NCBI GenBank assembly: GCA_963576725.1
Contig: OY755242.1
Location: forward strand, 30,402,225-30,466,224
DNA length: 64,000 nt
Reading direction: 5' to 3'
DNA from: Azorinus chamasolen
Lineage: Eukaryota; Mollusca; Bivalvia; Cardiida; Solecurtidae
Below the pieces are notes generated by a model. It was not told where the DNA came from, did not search any database, and saw nothing but the letters and a program-made list of their open reading frames with translations. Shown piece by piece: positions 50,130-62,340 of this stretch (positions are counted from its first letter, which is position 1; every line of letters begins with the position of its first letter). The translations under genes were made by a program, and so were the position numbers.

Positions 50130-50387
50130 TACATTATGTGTCCCTTAGCTATAGCTCTAAATAGCAGATCAAGTTCGTTCATCTATGACAGCGATGTTAC
50201 GTGCATGGTGTTTACATCTGTTTAATTGTGTTTGTTCATTTCACGGTCGCCTAGGTAACGTAAACATCACCATCCCGTGTCGTGAACCAATTCCTAACGG
50301 GGGACTAAACAATTCAACTGTGCAAATTGTCAAGATAAATTATTCACACCGAATTTCTCCCATCTCATTCTCTGAAGCAAACTGAAT

Positions 50388-50620
50388 TAATAATCCCTTT
50401 CCCTCATATAAACACTTTGTCACGCCTTTGTAAATAGTGTAGACCCAGATCAGACGACTCCTATTGGAGTCGTCTGATCAGGGTCTACTCTGTTGGCTTA
50501 TAAAATAAATAGAATAAACTGATTCTGCAGTTTCTGACAAGGCCAAAGGTGCATGTCATTGTTCATATACCATTATAAACATTAATGCAATAAATATTAA
50601 TGGGCGTAATGGATAACACG
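50388..50620 (+). mobile_element. TTAA-A2 MITE
   Basis: TTAATAATCCCTTTCCCTCA, GTAAATAGTGTAGACCCAGA, perfect inner hairpin GACGACTCCTATTGGAGTCG. Note the GTAAATAGTG start, otherwise typical of family D. Confidence 0.75.
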
Positions 50621-50677
50621 CTATGGGTGAATTCCAGGTGACATCTGCAAACAATGTGGGTCCTCTTGTCTGATATG

Positions 50678-50830
50678 TACAGTAGAACCCCTCTAACCCG
50701 GTTGCTTAATGCAGTGTGAAACTCCAAAAGGAACTCTCTGCATGTCTCTTCATCTAAAATTAAGCATCTACCTGTCGCAAAGACCAATTTGACAGTCATT
50801 TTCAAATCTGGTTTAGGGTTGTTGTTTTTT
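50678..50830 (+). mobile_element. CAGT-C MITE (short, decayed)
   Basis: CAGTAGAACCCCTCTAACCC, GGTTGCTTAATGCAGTGTGA, TCCAAAAGGAACTCTCTGCA, right end CTGGTTTAGGGTTGTTG. Confidence 0.6.
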
Positions 50831-50939
50831 TCAATTCTCCGCTTTCAGAATGAAAGCTACTAAGTTTAACAGAGATTAAAAACATCCAACATTTTCTTTT
50901 CATATACAACATGTTTTAAGTTTATCATGATGGGTCTGA

Positions 50940-51245
50940 AGTGTGCAGTCTGTGTGTATCCAAGCGACTGGACCCTGATCAGGATCCAAGCGGATTGGCA
51001 CCTTAGCAATACTTTCACAAACAGATGGGATGGATGTTGACAATGATACAGTAGAAAGTTTATTCAGATACAAATCTTTACCCTCGTCCTGCTGAAAAAG
51101 AGCTTTTCTCAAACTCTCATCACCGATCATTGCTTTCCATCTGCTTAACCTGGTTTAGAAGATATTCGTCGAGTTTCAAACAGCTTGGATCATGATGGGA
51201 TGCCGAGTTACTCGGTGTCTCATCGGGATCCAAGCTATTTGTCAG
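50940..51245. mobile_element. Two TTAA-E stem remnants
   Basis: At 50955-51000 (CAAGCGACTGGACCCTGATC / GATCCAAGCG) and 51178-51243 (TCAAACAGCTTGGATCATGA, GATGCCGAGTTACTCGG, GGATCCAAGCTATTTG). Between them no coding signal is convincing. Confidence 0.5.
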
Positions 51246-51530
51246 TGCGCTTCATGTCACACTTAACAATATAATGAGTTTAATAGCAGGATGAGAGTTC
51301 GTTTCAGTTACTGGAGCAGAAAGGACCCGACTAGTTTTATAGTGTAAGCTCCCGGTGGGGTTTTTAAGCATTAACATTTTGGGCCTCTATATGTTGATAA
51401 CGTACTGGGTCATTCTCCTACATGTATATACATGTACAAGTATAATACAAATACAATAAACATGACACTACTAAAACTACGTACGTGTTAGTTTTGGGTG
51501 TTGTTCTTTTTAAAAAAAAAACCTTACGAA
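51246..51530. other. Unassigned spacer
   Basis: Nothing recognised. Confidence 0.3.
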
Positions 51531-51797
51531 TACTCCGACAAACCCCATCTTGTCGCAACTCATTGACAAGAGCACCGCAAGCGGGTGCAAACGCTCATCA
51601 TTGTCAAGATGAACATGCATACCAAAAATGAAGGTTGTAAATGAAAAATTGAAGAAGTTATGGTCAATGTTAAGATTTCGGACGACGACGACAACGACGC
51701 GGACGCCGGAGTTACGACAATAGCTCGTGATTTCTTCGAAACAGACGAGCTAAAAATCACCTCTCCTACGCGATTGTAATGAGTTGGGGCAAGAAGG
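51530..51797. repeat. H2 fold-back split by an ACAAGAG-type repeat
   Basis: ACCCCATCTTGTCGCAACTC before 51566 and GTAATGAGTTGGGGCAAGA after 51757 are H2 inverted arms. The gap holds the 192-bp repeat. Confidence 0.65.
51566..51757 (+). mobile_element. ACAAGAG ... GAGCTA repeat
   Basis: ACAAGAGCACCGCAAGCGGG opening with a small hairpin, GACGACGACGACAACGACGC and TTCGAAACAGACGAGCTAAA closing. The 3' end is shared with 32170-32246. Confidence 0.7.
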
Positions 51798-53679
<1,882 letters not shown>

Positions 53680-53680
<1 letters not shown>

Positions 53681-53830
53681 AAACCTCTCTGATGCAACCA
53701 TCACAATGGGGTATACATCTGGGTCGGGTCTCAAGGGTAGGTGGTAACATCATAATTTAAATGCAGGACGAAAGCGCCCACATGAGCTTCCGGCCTTACC
53801 CCCCCCCCCCCGGCATTTAGAAAGATATAT
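53680..53830 (+). mobile_element. CAGT-C MITE fragment ending in poly-C
   Basis: CAGTTAAACCTCTCTGATGC, GGTGGTAACATCATAATTTA, GAAAGCGCCCACATGAGCTT, then a C run at about 53800. Confidence 0.5.
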
Positions 53831-53832
53831 AC

Positions 53833-54056
53833 AGTAAATCTGATTATTCGAACACTACAATACATATCATTATCGATCCTTAAGATAGATGGCAGCTTAA
53901 TGTAAGGAATCTTTGGTCATTTGCAGAAACTGTAGTCAGATCTATCATAATTTCATAAGCAAACAGAGCAGAACCAGATCAGACGGCTCCTATCTGATCT
54001 GGGTCTACTCTGTTTGAACATGTGAGAAAAAGTGTTAATATGGAGGAAAGGGTTAG
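53833..54056 (-). mobile_element. C6 left arm with a TTAA-A2 insertion lacking a hairpin arm
   Basis: CAGTAAATCTGATTATTCGA and GGCAGCTTAATG belong to C6. The A2 body follows (CAGAAACTGTAGTCAGATCT), hairpin GACGGCTCCTAT joined directly to CTGATCTGGGTCTACTCTGT, end GGAGGAAAGGGTTAG. Confidence 0.65.
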
Positions 54057-54153
54057 TTTCACAAACAATGCAGTGGATAAGAGATGTCCTGATCTATAAG
54101 AGTTAATTTCACAAACAATGCAGTGGATAAGAGATGTCCTGATCTATAAGAGA
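54052..54153 (+). repeat. 50-bp tandem duplication
   Basis: GTTAGTTTCACAAACAATGC through GATCTATAAGA is repeated once with a 50-bp period and one A/G difference. Confidence 0.9.
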
Positions 54154-54199
54154 AGGTTTCCTGTAGATATGTGTGTCATGAGCGAATAAAATATATATA

Positions 54200-54403
54200 C
54201 TGTAAAACTTCGATTATCCGAACACTAAAATACGTATTATTATCGCTCTTTAAGACAGGTGGCAGCTTAATGCATGGTGAAAGTCATACAGAAAGCTCCT
54301 CTAGGAGCTTTCTGCATGACTTTCACCATGCATTAAGCAGTCACCTGCCTAAAAGGGTCTAAATTCTTCTATACCGAAAATTCGAATAATCGAGGTTTTA
54401 CTG
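54200..54403 (+). mobile_element. CAGT-C6 MITE, complete
   Basis: CTGTAAAACTTCGATTATCC to CGAATAATCGAGGTTTTACTG, TA flanks. Palindrome GGTGAAAGTCATACAGAAAG, tip CTCCTCTAGGAG, partner. Confidence 0.9.
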
Positions 54404-54455
54404 TATTTGGCTGTCAGAGTGTGTATCTGCAAAACGCTTTATGATGTCGTGCATC

Positions 54456-54717
54456 TTAACCCTTTCCCTCGTACAAACGCCTTTTCATGCTTTTGCAAAT
54501 AGAGTAGACCCAGATCAGACGGCTTCTGAAGAAGCTTTCTGGCGAGTGCCTGCTAGATATTTGCTTATAAAATCATATACATGTAGTCTAGATCTGACTC
54601 TACAGTATTACCAATACTAAAATATCCTTTGTACATATACCTTTATAAAAATTCAACTAATGAATTTCCATGACGTCATCATTTCTTATATGAATATTGA
54701 AAAGGGAAATGGTTAGG
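54456..54717 (+). mobile_element. TTAA-A2 MITE
   Basis: TTAACCCTTTCCCTCGTACA, GCAAATAGAGTAGACCCAGA, tip GGCTTCTGAAGAAGC, after which the right arm is replaced (TTTCTGGCGAGTGCCTGCTA) before TTTGCTTATAAAATC; ends AAAGGGAAATGGTTAG. Confidence 0.75.
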
Positions 54718-54719
54718 TA

Positions 54720-55795
54720 AGTCGTGTACACCCTGGACAGACGGCTCCCAAAGGAGTCCTCTGTTCTAGGTCCACACTGTATCTATGTGTATGTTTGCAT
54801 GACATTCATCCACATATCGAAAGCTGAGTGCAAGACGTAATTTAACCTTGATGGGCATTTAAAATTACTGAATTCCTTAAAACATCAAACCAATTAGATC
54901 TACTCGCCGTTTCATCTGGATCAAAACTGTTTTCAAAGGTTCAAAATTTAGTTCTCGTAGTTCTGCGCTAAAACCCTCGATATACTAGTTTGTATACATG
55001 TGAGTCTTGCAGTAGCTAAAAAATATATAAATGTATAGAGATACAAGCTGTACAACACGTGTACAATGTTCCAAGGCTATTCGGCCGGTTTGATAGATAT
55101 ATCTAGTACATGTATGTAGATCTGGTGATTCTCACAAACGTGTGAATAGGATGTAGCACCAGTATAACTACATAACCTGTCATGATGTGTTATGCGAAGC
55201 GGTCCATCATCCACTGCGCAGATTTTCTACATACCGTCTGCACAACTTTTAACTTGTTTCATTGGTGATATTTTCATATCACGTTTCCCAACAGTTCGGA
55301 TTCAGATGAGACACCGAACAATTCGACACTCTAATTTGACACTCTTGTCCAGGTGTTTAAAAGAGAACTTTAAGAGAAAATGTAACGGAGTAGCTAGGCC
55401 TACATGTAGTTGAAGCAGACACAGTGTTTGCATACTCTAGAGTTACTAAGTACATTATTTCACATTTTGTTGTTTAACACCTAAAACCCACCAACCCCAG
55501 CTCATAACCAATTCTTGCTATGCTACAAAGTTGAAATCAGAAAATGAAAGCTGCTATAAGTTTCATACTTTTCATACGTAAGCAGACGACATTCAAATGT
55601 TTCCGAACGGATAAAATGTGTTACTGTGCCTTGCACACGGTAGACTGGGCTACACAATAAAACATTTCTAGACTCCACACCAACTATCTCATTCATGGCG
55701 AAATGTCGTTGGCTGCATATTTTTTATGATTGCTATCCACACCCTGCGTAACAAGGGTGAACACCAGTGCAGTAGATCAAGGTGTCGCTGTGTAT
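54720..55795. other. Mostly unassigned spacer
   Basis: A2 scrap at 54735-54785 and E scraps at 54895-54935 and 55295-55325. The block TACTAAGTACATTATTTCAC at 55446 recurs at 56695. No gene recognised. Confidence 0.4.
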
Positions 55796-55905
55796 CGCTA
55801 TTTCTCCACAAACCTTATGTAGTGAACAATCTTTGGTTTCGTTTGAAGAGGCCATTCTAAAGAGTGGTCACAAAAGAAGGGTTTGGTGGAGAAATAAAGA
55901 AGGTT
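55796..55905. repeat. H fold-back hairpin
   Basis: CTATTTCTCCACAAACCTTA ... GCCATTCTAAAGAGTGGTCA, AAGGGTTTGGTGGAGAAATA. Flank AAAGAAGGTTGTCTTGAAAA matches the long form. Confidence 0.7.
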
Positions 55906-56540
55906 GTCTTGAAAAATGTTTTAATTTACGTATCTGTAAACCTTTACCTCTGTTCTGGGGTATCTTGGTGTAGAAATCACCACTTAACGCTTCATGTTCA
56001 AAGTACAATCATACCTCTCTATAACAACCACACAGGAGGTCTACTAAGGGATTTTCAAACAGGCGGTAGCTTAATGTAGGAGGAAACTTGCACTTAAATA
56101 CCAATGCAGCTTTTCGTATTACCTTCAACCTGCATTACGCAACTATCTGCTTAAAATACCACTGCACACACAGTTAGCGGTCGCAATAAAGAGGCTATCC
56201 TGTATAGGGTAAACAGACTGAGTGTTAATGTAATAAAACGTAAGGTTTCCTAGGGCAGTTTGATTACTCACAATGTAACTAAACATACCAGTTCAAAATC
56301 GATGACAATATCCACTAGGATGCTTGCAGCTTATTGCATAATATTGAATGGAAGGCATGCATTAAGCTCACCTTCACCCTGTATAAGCAGCTACGTGTCT
56401 AAACACCGAATTTGATACTAATATGAAGGTTCGATTTTAGTGAGTGATTACTGCATAAAACATTATATCATACATGCAGCCTACAGATAATATAATAATG
56501 AATAAAAATGCGTCCATAAAATACAGTTCAATGAGGGTAG
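55905..56540. mobile_element. Decayed CAGT-C copies
   Basis: ATACCTCTCTATAACAACCA, GGCGGTAGCTTAATGTAGGA ... CAACCTGCATTACGCAACTA and GGTCGCAATAAAGAGGC (56010-56200); GCAGCTTATTGCATAATATT and CATTAAGCTCACCTTCACCC (56325-56390). Confidence 0.5.
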
Positions 56541-56692
56541 TTTAACCCTTTCCCTGTTTATATTCATATAAGAAATGATGAAATCTAACGGTATATGAAT
56601 ACAGGACATATTGGCTCAATCAGAAACTGTAGAATCAGATCTATATTCTACAATAAGCAAACAAAACAGACCCTGATCAGACGGCTCCTTAA
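56540..56692 (-). mobile_element. TTAA-A2 MITE, left half only
   Basis: TTTAACCCTTTCCCTGTTTA, CAGAAACTGTAGAATCAGAT, AAGCAAACAAAACAGACCCT and CAGACGGCTCCTTA, where it stops at the hairpin tip. Confidence 0.7.
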
Positions 56693-56744
56693 TCTACTAA
56701 GTACATTATTTCACATTTTGTTTAACATCTAAAACTCCACTAGT

Positions 56745-56919
56745 ACTTTGTGTCTACTTCAATGAGCATTTATTAGACAAAGGGAAATGAAACCATTGTG
56801 ATAAATATAGCATTTGCTCCTACGGAGCAAATGCTCTATTGATCAAAATCAAATCAAAATGATTTCCAAAAGCGACTCACAGAGGCGTCAAAACGCGTTT
56901 TTATTAGGGAATGGGTTAA
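56745..56919 (-). mobile_element. TTAA-B MITE, left end lost
   Basis: AATGAGCATTTATTAGACAA, hairpin ATAGCATTTGCTCCTACGGA, CACAGAGGCGTCAAAACGCG, ending GGGAATGGGTTAA. Confidence 0.75.
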
Positions 56920-57153
56920 CCCTTTCCTCCATAAATACGCCTTTCTACGCTTATGTAATAGTCACTTCTTCAAGTTCTTGGAAACATTGTGATAAATAGA
57001 GCATTTGCTCTTAAGAAGCAAATGCTTTATTTTTCACAATGGTTTCTATACTACACAATTCTTAACATGTTCATGTTCTCTAGTTAATGCTCCTTTTCGG
57101 TAGATTTATTCAAAGAGGTAAAGTCTAAAATAGCCTATGAGGTAACGGGTTAA
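56916..57153 (+). mobile_element. TTAA-B MITE, sharing a TTAA with its neighbour
   Basis: TTAACCCTTTCCTCCATAAA to GAGGTAACGGGTTAA. The single TTAA 56916-56919 is the right end of one B copy and the left end of this one. Confidence 0.85.
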
Positions 57154-57570
57154 AGTGGTGCTGGTAATGTTTTAGCATGCTTATGTGTTTCGTGAATAGG
57201 TTTGCATGTCTGCCTTTTATGATCATTAGTACTATCGATCGTATATAACGTATGATCGCCAGTCCTGGATACAGTTAGGTTGTAAATCGATGTAAGCCGA
57301 CTCATCCTTTTCTAAGAACAAGATAACTATAGGCAATGACTTTTTTTTTATCATGAACAAACCCGCACATATTTTGAACTAGGGTATGAGAAAACGGGAC
57401 ATCTTGCTAAATAACAGTGTTGAGTAGTATATAGGTGCGTTTGACACGCGGTGATTGATCAGGGTCGACACTTTTTGTAAAATTATATATAAATCAATAC
57501 TATAGTGTATACAAGACGTTAAGATAGCATGCGTAAAATCAAACATTTTTTTAAGACTAGCTTTTTTTTT
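57154..57570. other. Unassigned spacer
   Basis: Nothing recognised. Confidence 0.3.
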
Positions 57571-57571
57571 A

Positions 57572-58056
57572 TTTTTCCACCAAACACTTTGCTGTGGCCA
57601 CTCTTTAGAGTGACCACAGGCTCACAGCACAGAGTTTGGTGGAGGAATTATTGTTTTAGTTCTTTATCTCTTGCTCTGATATACGTTGATACAAGTCACA
57701 CGGTGATTTTGGACATGTTTCAAGAATAGCTACTTTATTTCTCCACTGAACACGATGTTGTAACTACTCTTTAGAATCAAAGAATTTGACGAAAAAGACT
57801 TTGCAACAAGCTATGTTGGCTATGGATTTGAAACTAGCTATGGTATGGATTCGAAACTAGCTATGTTGGCTATGGATTTGAAACTAGCTATGTATCTATA
57901 GGACGGGTTAGCAAACTCGGCTTACTTTCTGCATAATTTTCTTTCGTTTCCTTACCAAAACCTCAGTTGTGGCTACCCAATGTACCATTCAGAATAGCCT
58001 CTAAGAGACGTTTTTAACAAGTAGCCACAACGCAGATTTTGGCGGAGAAAAAGGAA
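57572..58056. repeat. Cluster of three H fold-back copies
   Basis: A short complete hairpin at 57572-57654 (CCACCAAACACTTTGCTGTG, CACAGAGTTTGGTGGAGGAA), a left half at 57733-57780 (TTTATTTCTCCACTGAACAC), and a full one at 57943-58056 (GTTTCCTTACCAAAACCTCA, AACGCAGATTTTGGCGGAGA). GAAACTAGCTATG repeats three times at 57825-57890. Confidence 0.7.
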
Positions 58057-58377
58057 TTGTACTCAAATGTGACATTTTGTCTGGAGTCCCGCAGTGACGA
58101 TCATGGTTCTCGGTGAACAATGTTCGCAGTTGCAATGCAGTTGAATGTTTTTCCTTATGTACAGGTTCAAGTCTATAAATAGATTTCATCATAAACAATG
58201 TACATTGTACATGTATCCTACCATCAGTGACACATCTGAACCGCTCTACATGTTTTCTGATGGGAACCACTTACAACTTCCTCATATTTCAAGTACTACC
58301 GAGAACAAAAGAAGTCATTTTTATGCACTTCAGTTCTCTAACGCGATCGCTTTACACCTTAGATATGCTTTGTAAAG

Positions 58378-58545
58378 CCTTTATACACAGAGTTGATCCA
58401 GATCAGACTGTTTCTGTATGAGCCGTCTGATCAGGATCTGCTGTTTGGTTATGGAATTACATAGATATAGCTCTGTAGTTTCTGCCATGCCCATAGTGTT
58501 CTGTGTTCATGTTGTCTTATATGAATATCAAGGAGGTAGTACAGA
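58378..58545 (+). mobile_element. TTAA-A2 MITE (shortened)
   Basis: CAGAGTTGATCCAGATCAGA, tip GTTTCTGTATGAGCC, GTCTGATCAGGATCTGCTGT, tail TGTCTTATATGAATATCAAG. Confidence 0.6.
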
Positions 58546-58548
58546 GGT

Positions 58549-58782
58549 TTAACCCATTCACTGATATTGTTGACTTTTGACGACTCTGTAGAAGTCACTT
58601 TGTGAAACCATTGTGATAAATAGAGCATTTGCTACTATAAGAGCAAATGCTCTATTTATCACCTGTATAATGGTTTCAAACTACAGAATTCTAAATCTTT
58701 CCTTTTCTCTAGTTAATGCTCCTTTTCGGTAGATTTATTCAAAGAGGTTGTGTCTAAAATAGCCTACGAGGTAATGGGTTAA
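58549..58782 (+). mobile_element. TTAA-B MITE, complete
   Basis: TTAACCCATTCACTGATATT to ACGAGGTAATGGGTTAA; hairpin AGAGCATTTGCTACTATAAG with partner. Confidence 0.88.
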
Positions 58783-58794
58783 TGTGTGTATTAT

Positions 58795-58993
58795 CCCATT
58801 CCCCCTGGGCCCATATTGACGCCGCTGTAAAAAGTCACTTTTAGAAACCATTGTGACAAATAGAGCATTTACCCCATAGGAACAAATGCTCAACATACCA
58901 CAATGGTTTCAAAACTATACATTTCAAACAAAGGTAAATGTTCCATTCTCAAAGAGGTTGGGTTTAGAAATTACTCTTGAGGTAATGGCTTAA
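58795..58993 (+). mobile_element. TTAA-B MITE (internal deletions)
   Basis: CCCATTCCCCCTGGGCCCAT, AAATAGAGCATTTACCCCAT, GGAACAAATGCTCAACATAC, end GAGGTAATGGCTTAA. Confidence 0.75.
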
Positions 58994-59064
58994 CTGTTTT
59001 TGTACGTTCAAATATTATCGCTTTTTTTATACTATAAGAGTTATTCGTGAAATGTTCTGTTGCA

Positions 59065-59182
59065 GTAAAACCTCGCTAATCCTAACTTTCTGTAAGGAAG
59101 AATTGGGAAACTTTAGACTGGTAACTGCTTAATGCAGAGTGAAAGTCCCCCCCCCCCCCCCCCCCCCCCCACACACACACAC
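59065..59182 (+). mobile_element. CAGT-C MITE cut off at poly-C
   Basis: CAGTAAAACCTCGCTAATCC, GGTAACTGCTTAATGCAGAG, GTGAAAGT then 24 C (59147-59170) and (AC)5. The second half of the element is absent. Confidence 0.7.
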
Positions 59183-59319
59183 CAACTCATCCTCGATGAA
59201 ACTGCTAGCGGTCTGATGCTTGTGTGTGTTCAGATTAACGATGTTTTACAACTCTATCTGCATTTTGCAAGTCATTCATGTATGCGCCTGAGATCGCCTT
59301 CATATTGATAAACAAAAAT

Positions 59320-59513
59320 CAGAGCTACAGATAAAGATGCGTACTCAAATACTAAAATCGTCATTTCTCCACCAAACCCTATGTTTTGACCACTCTTTAG
59401 AATCGTCTCTTCGAGACGATTCTAAAGAGTGGTCACAACATAGGGTTTGGTGGAGAAATAAAGAAGTTATACTTGAAAATATTTCAATTTACGCATCTTA
59501 TCTGGAGCTCTGA
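59320..59513. repeat. H fold-back element, reference copy
   Basis: Outer arms CAGAGCTACAGATAAAGATG and CATCTTATCTGGAGCTCTG. Inner hairpin of about 98 bp, CATTTCTCCACCAAACCCTA to its near-perfect inverse, tip CGTCTCTTCGAGACG with only one or two mismatches. Confidence 0.88.
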
Positions 59514-60715
59514 AAAATGCCCCCTCATCCCACACTAAAACAACGAAACAAAATGTACCTCACACACAAACCTGGAGCATCTCATCCATTACACATCTTA
59601 TCTGGTCCGCTGATTTTTGCAGATTATTTTCTGTCATTTGATGTATTTTAATATTTTCTTTCGTATCGTAAGTGTGTTTTTACAGCATCAAATGTCTCTG
59701 ACAGAAAAATTGACATGGGACCATGCAGCTTTCACTCTGCAGTCATGCGAACTAGTGACATTCCAGAGATTGTTGGTTTTTTTACTTCTCTTTGATGGAC
59801 TACATACTATATACGGTGTAAACTGCTAGTTGACAAGCAGGGCAAACTAAACGACGCAAAACTAAGCAAAGTCTACAAAACATGTTCACTGCTTAGCCCT
59901 TACAGTGCAGGACACGAGTCAACAATGTCCTTTGAAAACAGGGCCTACACCGTTTGGCATTTTAACACCTTTATTATTTAGAAATATCCCTAAATATTCA
60001 CCATAAGCTTGACCATGTATCGTACTGAGACCCGAGCTAACCTGCCTGACAGCCTCTCATATGGATTCATTAAACAAATCGCAATTTCACCATTACATTC
60101 AACCTAATAGTGTGACCTTGACCTATTGACCCCTATTTGAATAGTGGTTTCTACTCACAACCACCAGCCTCTCTGCCAATCATCAGGCCAATCATCAGGC
60201 CTCTAGATAAAATTGAAAACCGACCCATACGTGTTACCTCCCATCTCACCTATTTCAATTCGTGTGTATGTGTGCGCGCGTGCATGTGAGAGAAGGGCGG
60301 GGTTTAAAAAGACATAAAAAAGGTGTAAACCCTTATCTGTGATCGCGTCTTTGACACCGGTTGATCTGGGTGTGCACTGTTCGCAGAACCAGGACTGAGG
60401 TGTTGGTCATATTTATTGTATGGTTTAGCAATATACAGTCCTTTGCGATGTTGGCCAAGCCATGACTGACTTCAACCTAACAGGCATTAGGCTTGTAGGC
60501 ATTTCCGATTGTGGATATAGGAGCAGTCTGATCTGGGCATTCTCTCTTTGCACAGGCGTATACATGTGTACATCTATATGGTGAATTAATAATCATAAGT
60601 ATTTAGTACATACCCAATTCATGCTACATGTAAATACCCAAGCAAAATCGAAAACAACGGGGTAACGATTAAATTAATACCTAATTCATTCTTTTTATAG
60701 CCCAATTGTTTTTTA
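59514..60715. other. Low-repeat stretch without recognised genes
   Basis: An open frame at 59617-59829 (+) of 70 codons has a hydrophobic bias but no recognised domain. An A2-like scrap lies at 60350-60390 and 60520-60570. Confidence 0.35.
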
Positions 60716-60717
60716 AA

Positions 60718-60885
60718 TTACCCTTTCCCTGTTCAGTTTTAATGAAAGATCAATTACTGACACCATTAATATCTATTAGCATAAATTGTGTCGCGTAAAA
60801 TGTTCAAAGGAAAATGGTTGCTTTGACAAAAACTGTAGAATCTGATCTCCTATAGGAGCAGTCTGATCTTGGTCTTCTACAGCTC
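60718..60885 (-). mobile_element. TTAA-A2 MITE (shortened hairpin)
   Basis: TTACCCTTTCCCTGTTCAGT, CAAAAACTGTAGAATCTGAT, then CTCCTATAGGAGCAGTCTGA. The left arm outside the tip is missing. Confidence 0.65.
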
Positions 60886-61014
60886 GGATGTAACAAAAAG
60901 TAGACCATTTTGTTTACTTCCGATTTTGCGAGGCAGACTAACGGTTCAAACAAAGTCAAAGTTTCCGTTTCGGCGATAAAGATCCTTGTTTAATTTACCA
61001 ATGTTTTGTATTAC

Positions 61015-61400
61015 AATATAACTCCTCATACGCAACCACCAGAATTGGGTTGTAGAGACGGGCGGTAGCTTGATAACGAACGAATGCTACATACAGAACG
61101 TTCCCACAGGAGCTTTCTGTATTACTTCTGTCCCGCATTAACCCATTCCCTTATATTGACTTTTGACGAGTCTGTAAAAGTCACTTTCTAAAACCAATGT
61201 GATAAATAGAGCATTTGCTCCTATAGGAGCAAATGCTCTATTTATCACAATGGTTTTAAACTATAACATTCTAAAATATTCCTTTTCTTTAGTTAATGCT
61301 CCTTTTTGGTAGATTCATTCAAAGTGGTTGGATCTAAAATTAGCCTATGATGGCTTAGGCAACTATGTTTATTCGTTGAGTGGTTGCTTTAGAGGAGTTC
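61015..61400 (+). mobile_element. CAGT-C2 MITE split by TTAA-B
   Basis: ATAACTCCTCATACGCAACC, GGGCGGTAGCTTGATAACGA, tip ACGTTCCCACAGGAGCTTTC, CTGTCCCGCATTAA; after the B element, GGCAACTATGTTTATTCGTT and TGGTTGCTTTAGAGGAGTTC. Confidence 0.75.
61138..61357 (+). mobile_element. TTAA-B MITE nested in C2
   Basis: TTAACCCATTCCCTTATATT to TTAGCCTATGATGGCTTAGG; the right TTAA has become TTAG. Perfect hairpin, tip TTGCTCCTATAGGAGCAA. It landed in the CGCATTAAGC of the C2 arm. Confidence 0.85.
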
Positions 61401-61672
61401 TACTGTATTTAACTTAGTGGTCGCTTTAGAGGGGTACAACTGTATTTAACATAGTGGTCGCTTTAGAGAGGTACTACTGTATTTAACCTAGTGGTCGCTT
61501 TAGAGAAGCACTACTGTATTTAACCTAGCGGTCGCTTTAGAGAGGTACTGCTGTATTTAATTTAGTGGTCGCTTAAGAGGGGTACTACTGTATCTTTTAA
61601 CTTAGTGGTCGCTTTATAGAGGTACTATTGTATTTAACTTAGTGGTCGCTTTAGAGGGGTACTACTGTATTT
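61371..61672 (+). repeat. Tandem array of a C2 right terminus, 8 copies
   Basis: TTAGTGGTCGCTTTAGAGGG then GTACTACTGTATTTAA is repeated with periods of about 37-40 bp. Each unit is the C2 right terminal inverted repeat with its ACTGTA end. Copies differ by a few bases. Confidence 0.92.
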
Positions 61673-61769
61673 AATTCTTGGCATACTAATCACTTCATCT
61701 ATAAATATGTTACCTGCTTAATTCTTTACAAGATCAATATAGATCTTAAAGACTTTAGTTTCTTGTTAA

Positions 61770-61860
61770 CCCCTTCCCTCATCAAAACGTTTTTTCATAC
61801 CTTTGCAAACAGAGTAGGCCCAGATTTGTTGCTCTGGAAATGTCACCATGCATGATGGAC
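61770..61860 (+). mobile_element. TTAA-A left fragment
   Basis: TTAACCCCTTCCCTCATCAA, GCAAACAGAGTAGGCCCAGA, then unrelated TTTGTTGCTCTGG. It stops at the base of the hairpin. Confidence 0.65.
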
Positions 61861-61994
61861 AAAATTATTTAAAGAAATACATGTACTTTGAATACGATTA
61901 CCTAATATTGAAATGAAAGCAAGCAAGCATAAATATGAACAGACGGTAAACTGCTCAACGTGCTAGATGTAAAATTATTTCTTTACAATAAAAA

Positions 61995-62340
61995 GACGTT
62001 TCGCAAACGGGTAAGAGCCTGATCAGACCGCTCCTTTTAGAGCCGTGTGATAAGGGTATGAGCTGGTTGCATATAGCATATCTTAGACCTGATTACAAAA
62101 TGTGTGCATAGCAATGTCTTTATTGTTTTATAAAACAATATAAGACACTTGGTTAAAATGCATATTGGGTAGAGCCCACAATGGATATTCAGTAGGTACA
62201 TGTTAAGGCTTAATAATAATAATACATGATCCAGAACAATAATCACATCCCGTTTTCCTTGTTGCGTCATATTTAAACATATATTATGGTGTACAAAGTG
62301 GCGGGAAATGTCTGGTGAGCCATTTACCAGAGAGGCGTTA
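61995..62340 (+). mobile_element. TTAA-A2 MITE (diverged)
   Basis: CGCAAACGGGTAAGAGCCTG, tip CGCTCCTTTTAGAGCCG, GATAAGGGTATGAGCTGGTT; TTCAGTAGGTACATG later. Right part contains unassigned sequence. Confidence 0.5.

Noticed and set aside
59617..59829. 70-codon hydrophobic frame as a small membrane protein
   Set aside because: No signal or family match is convincing and the region is AT-rich, where such frames arise by chance.
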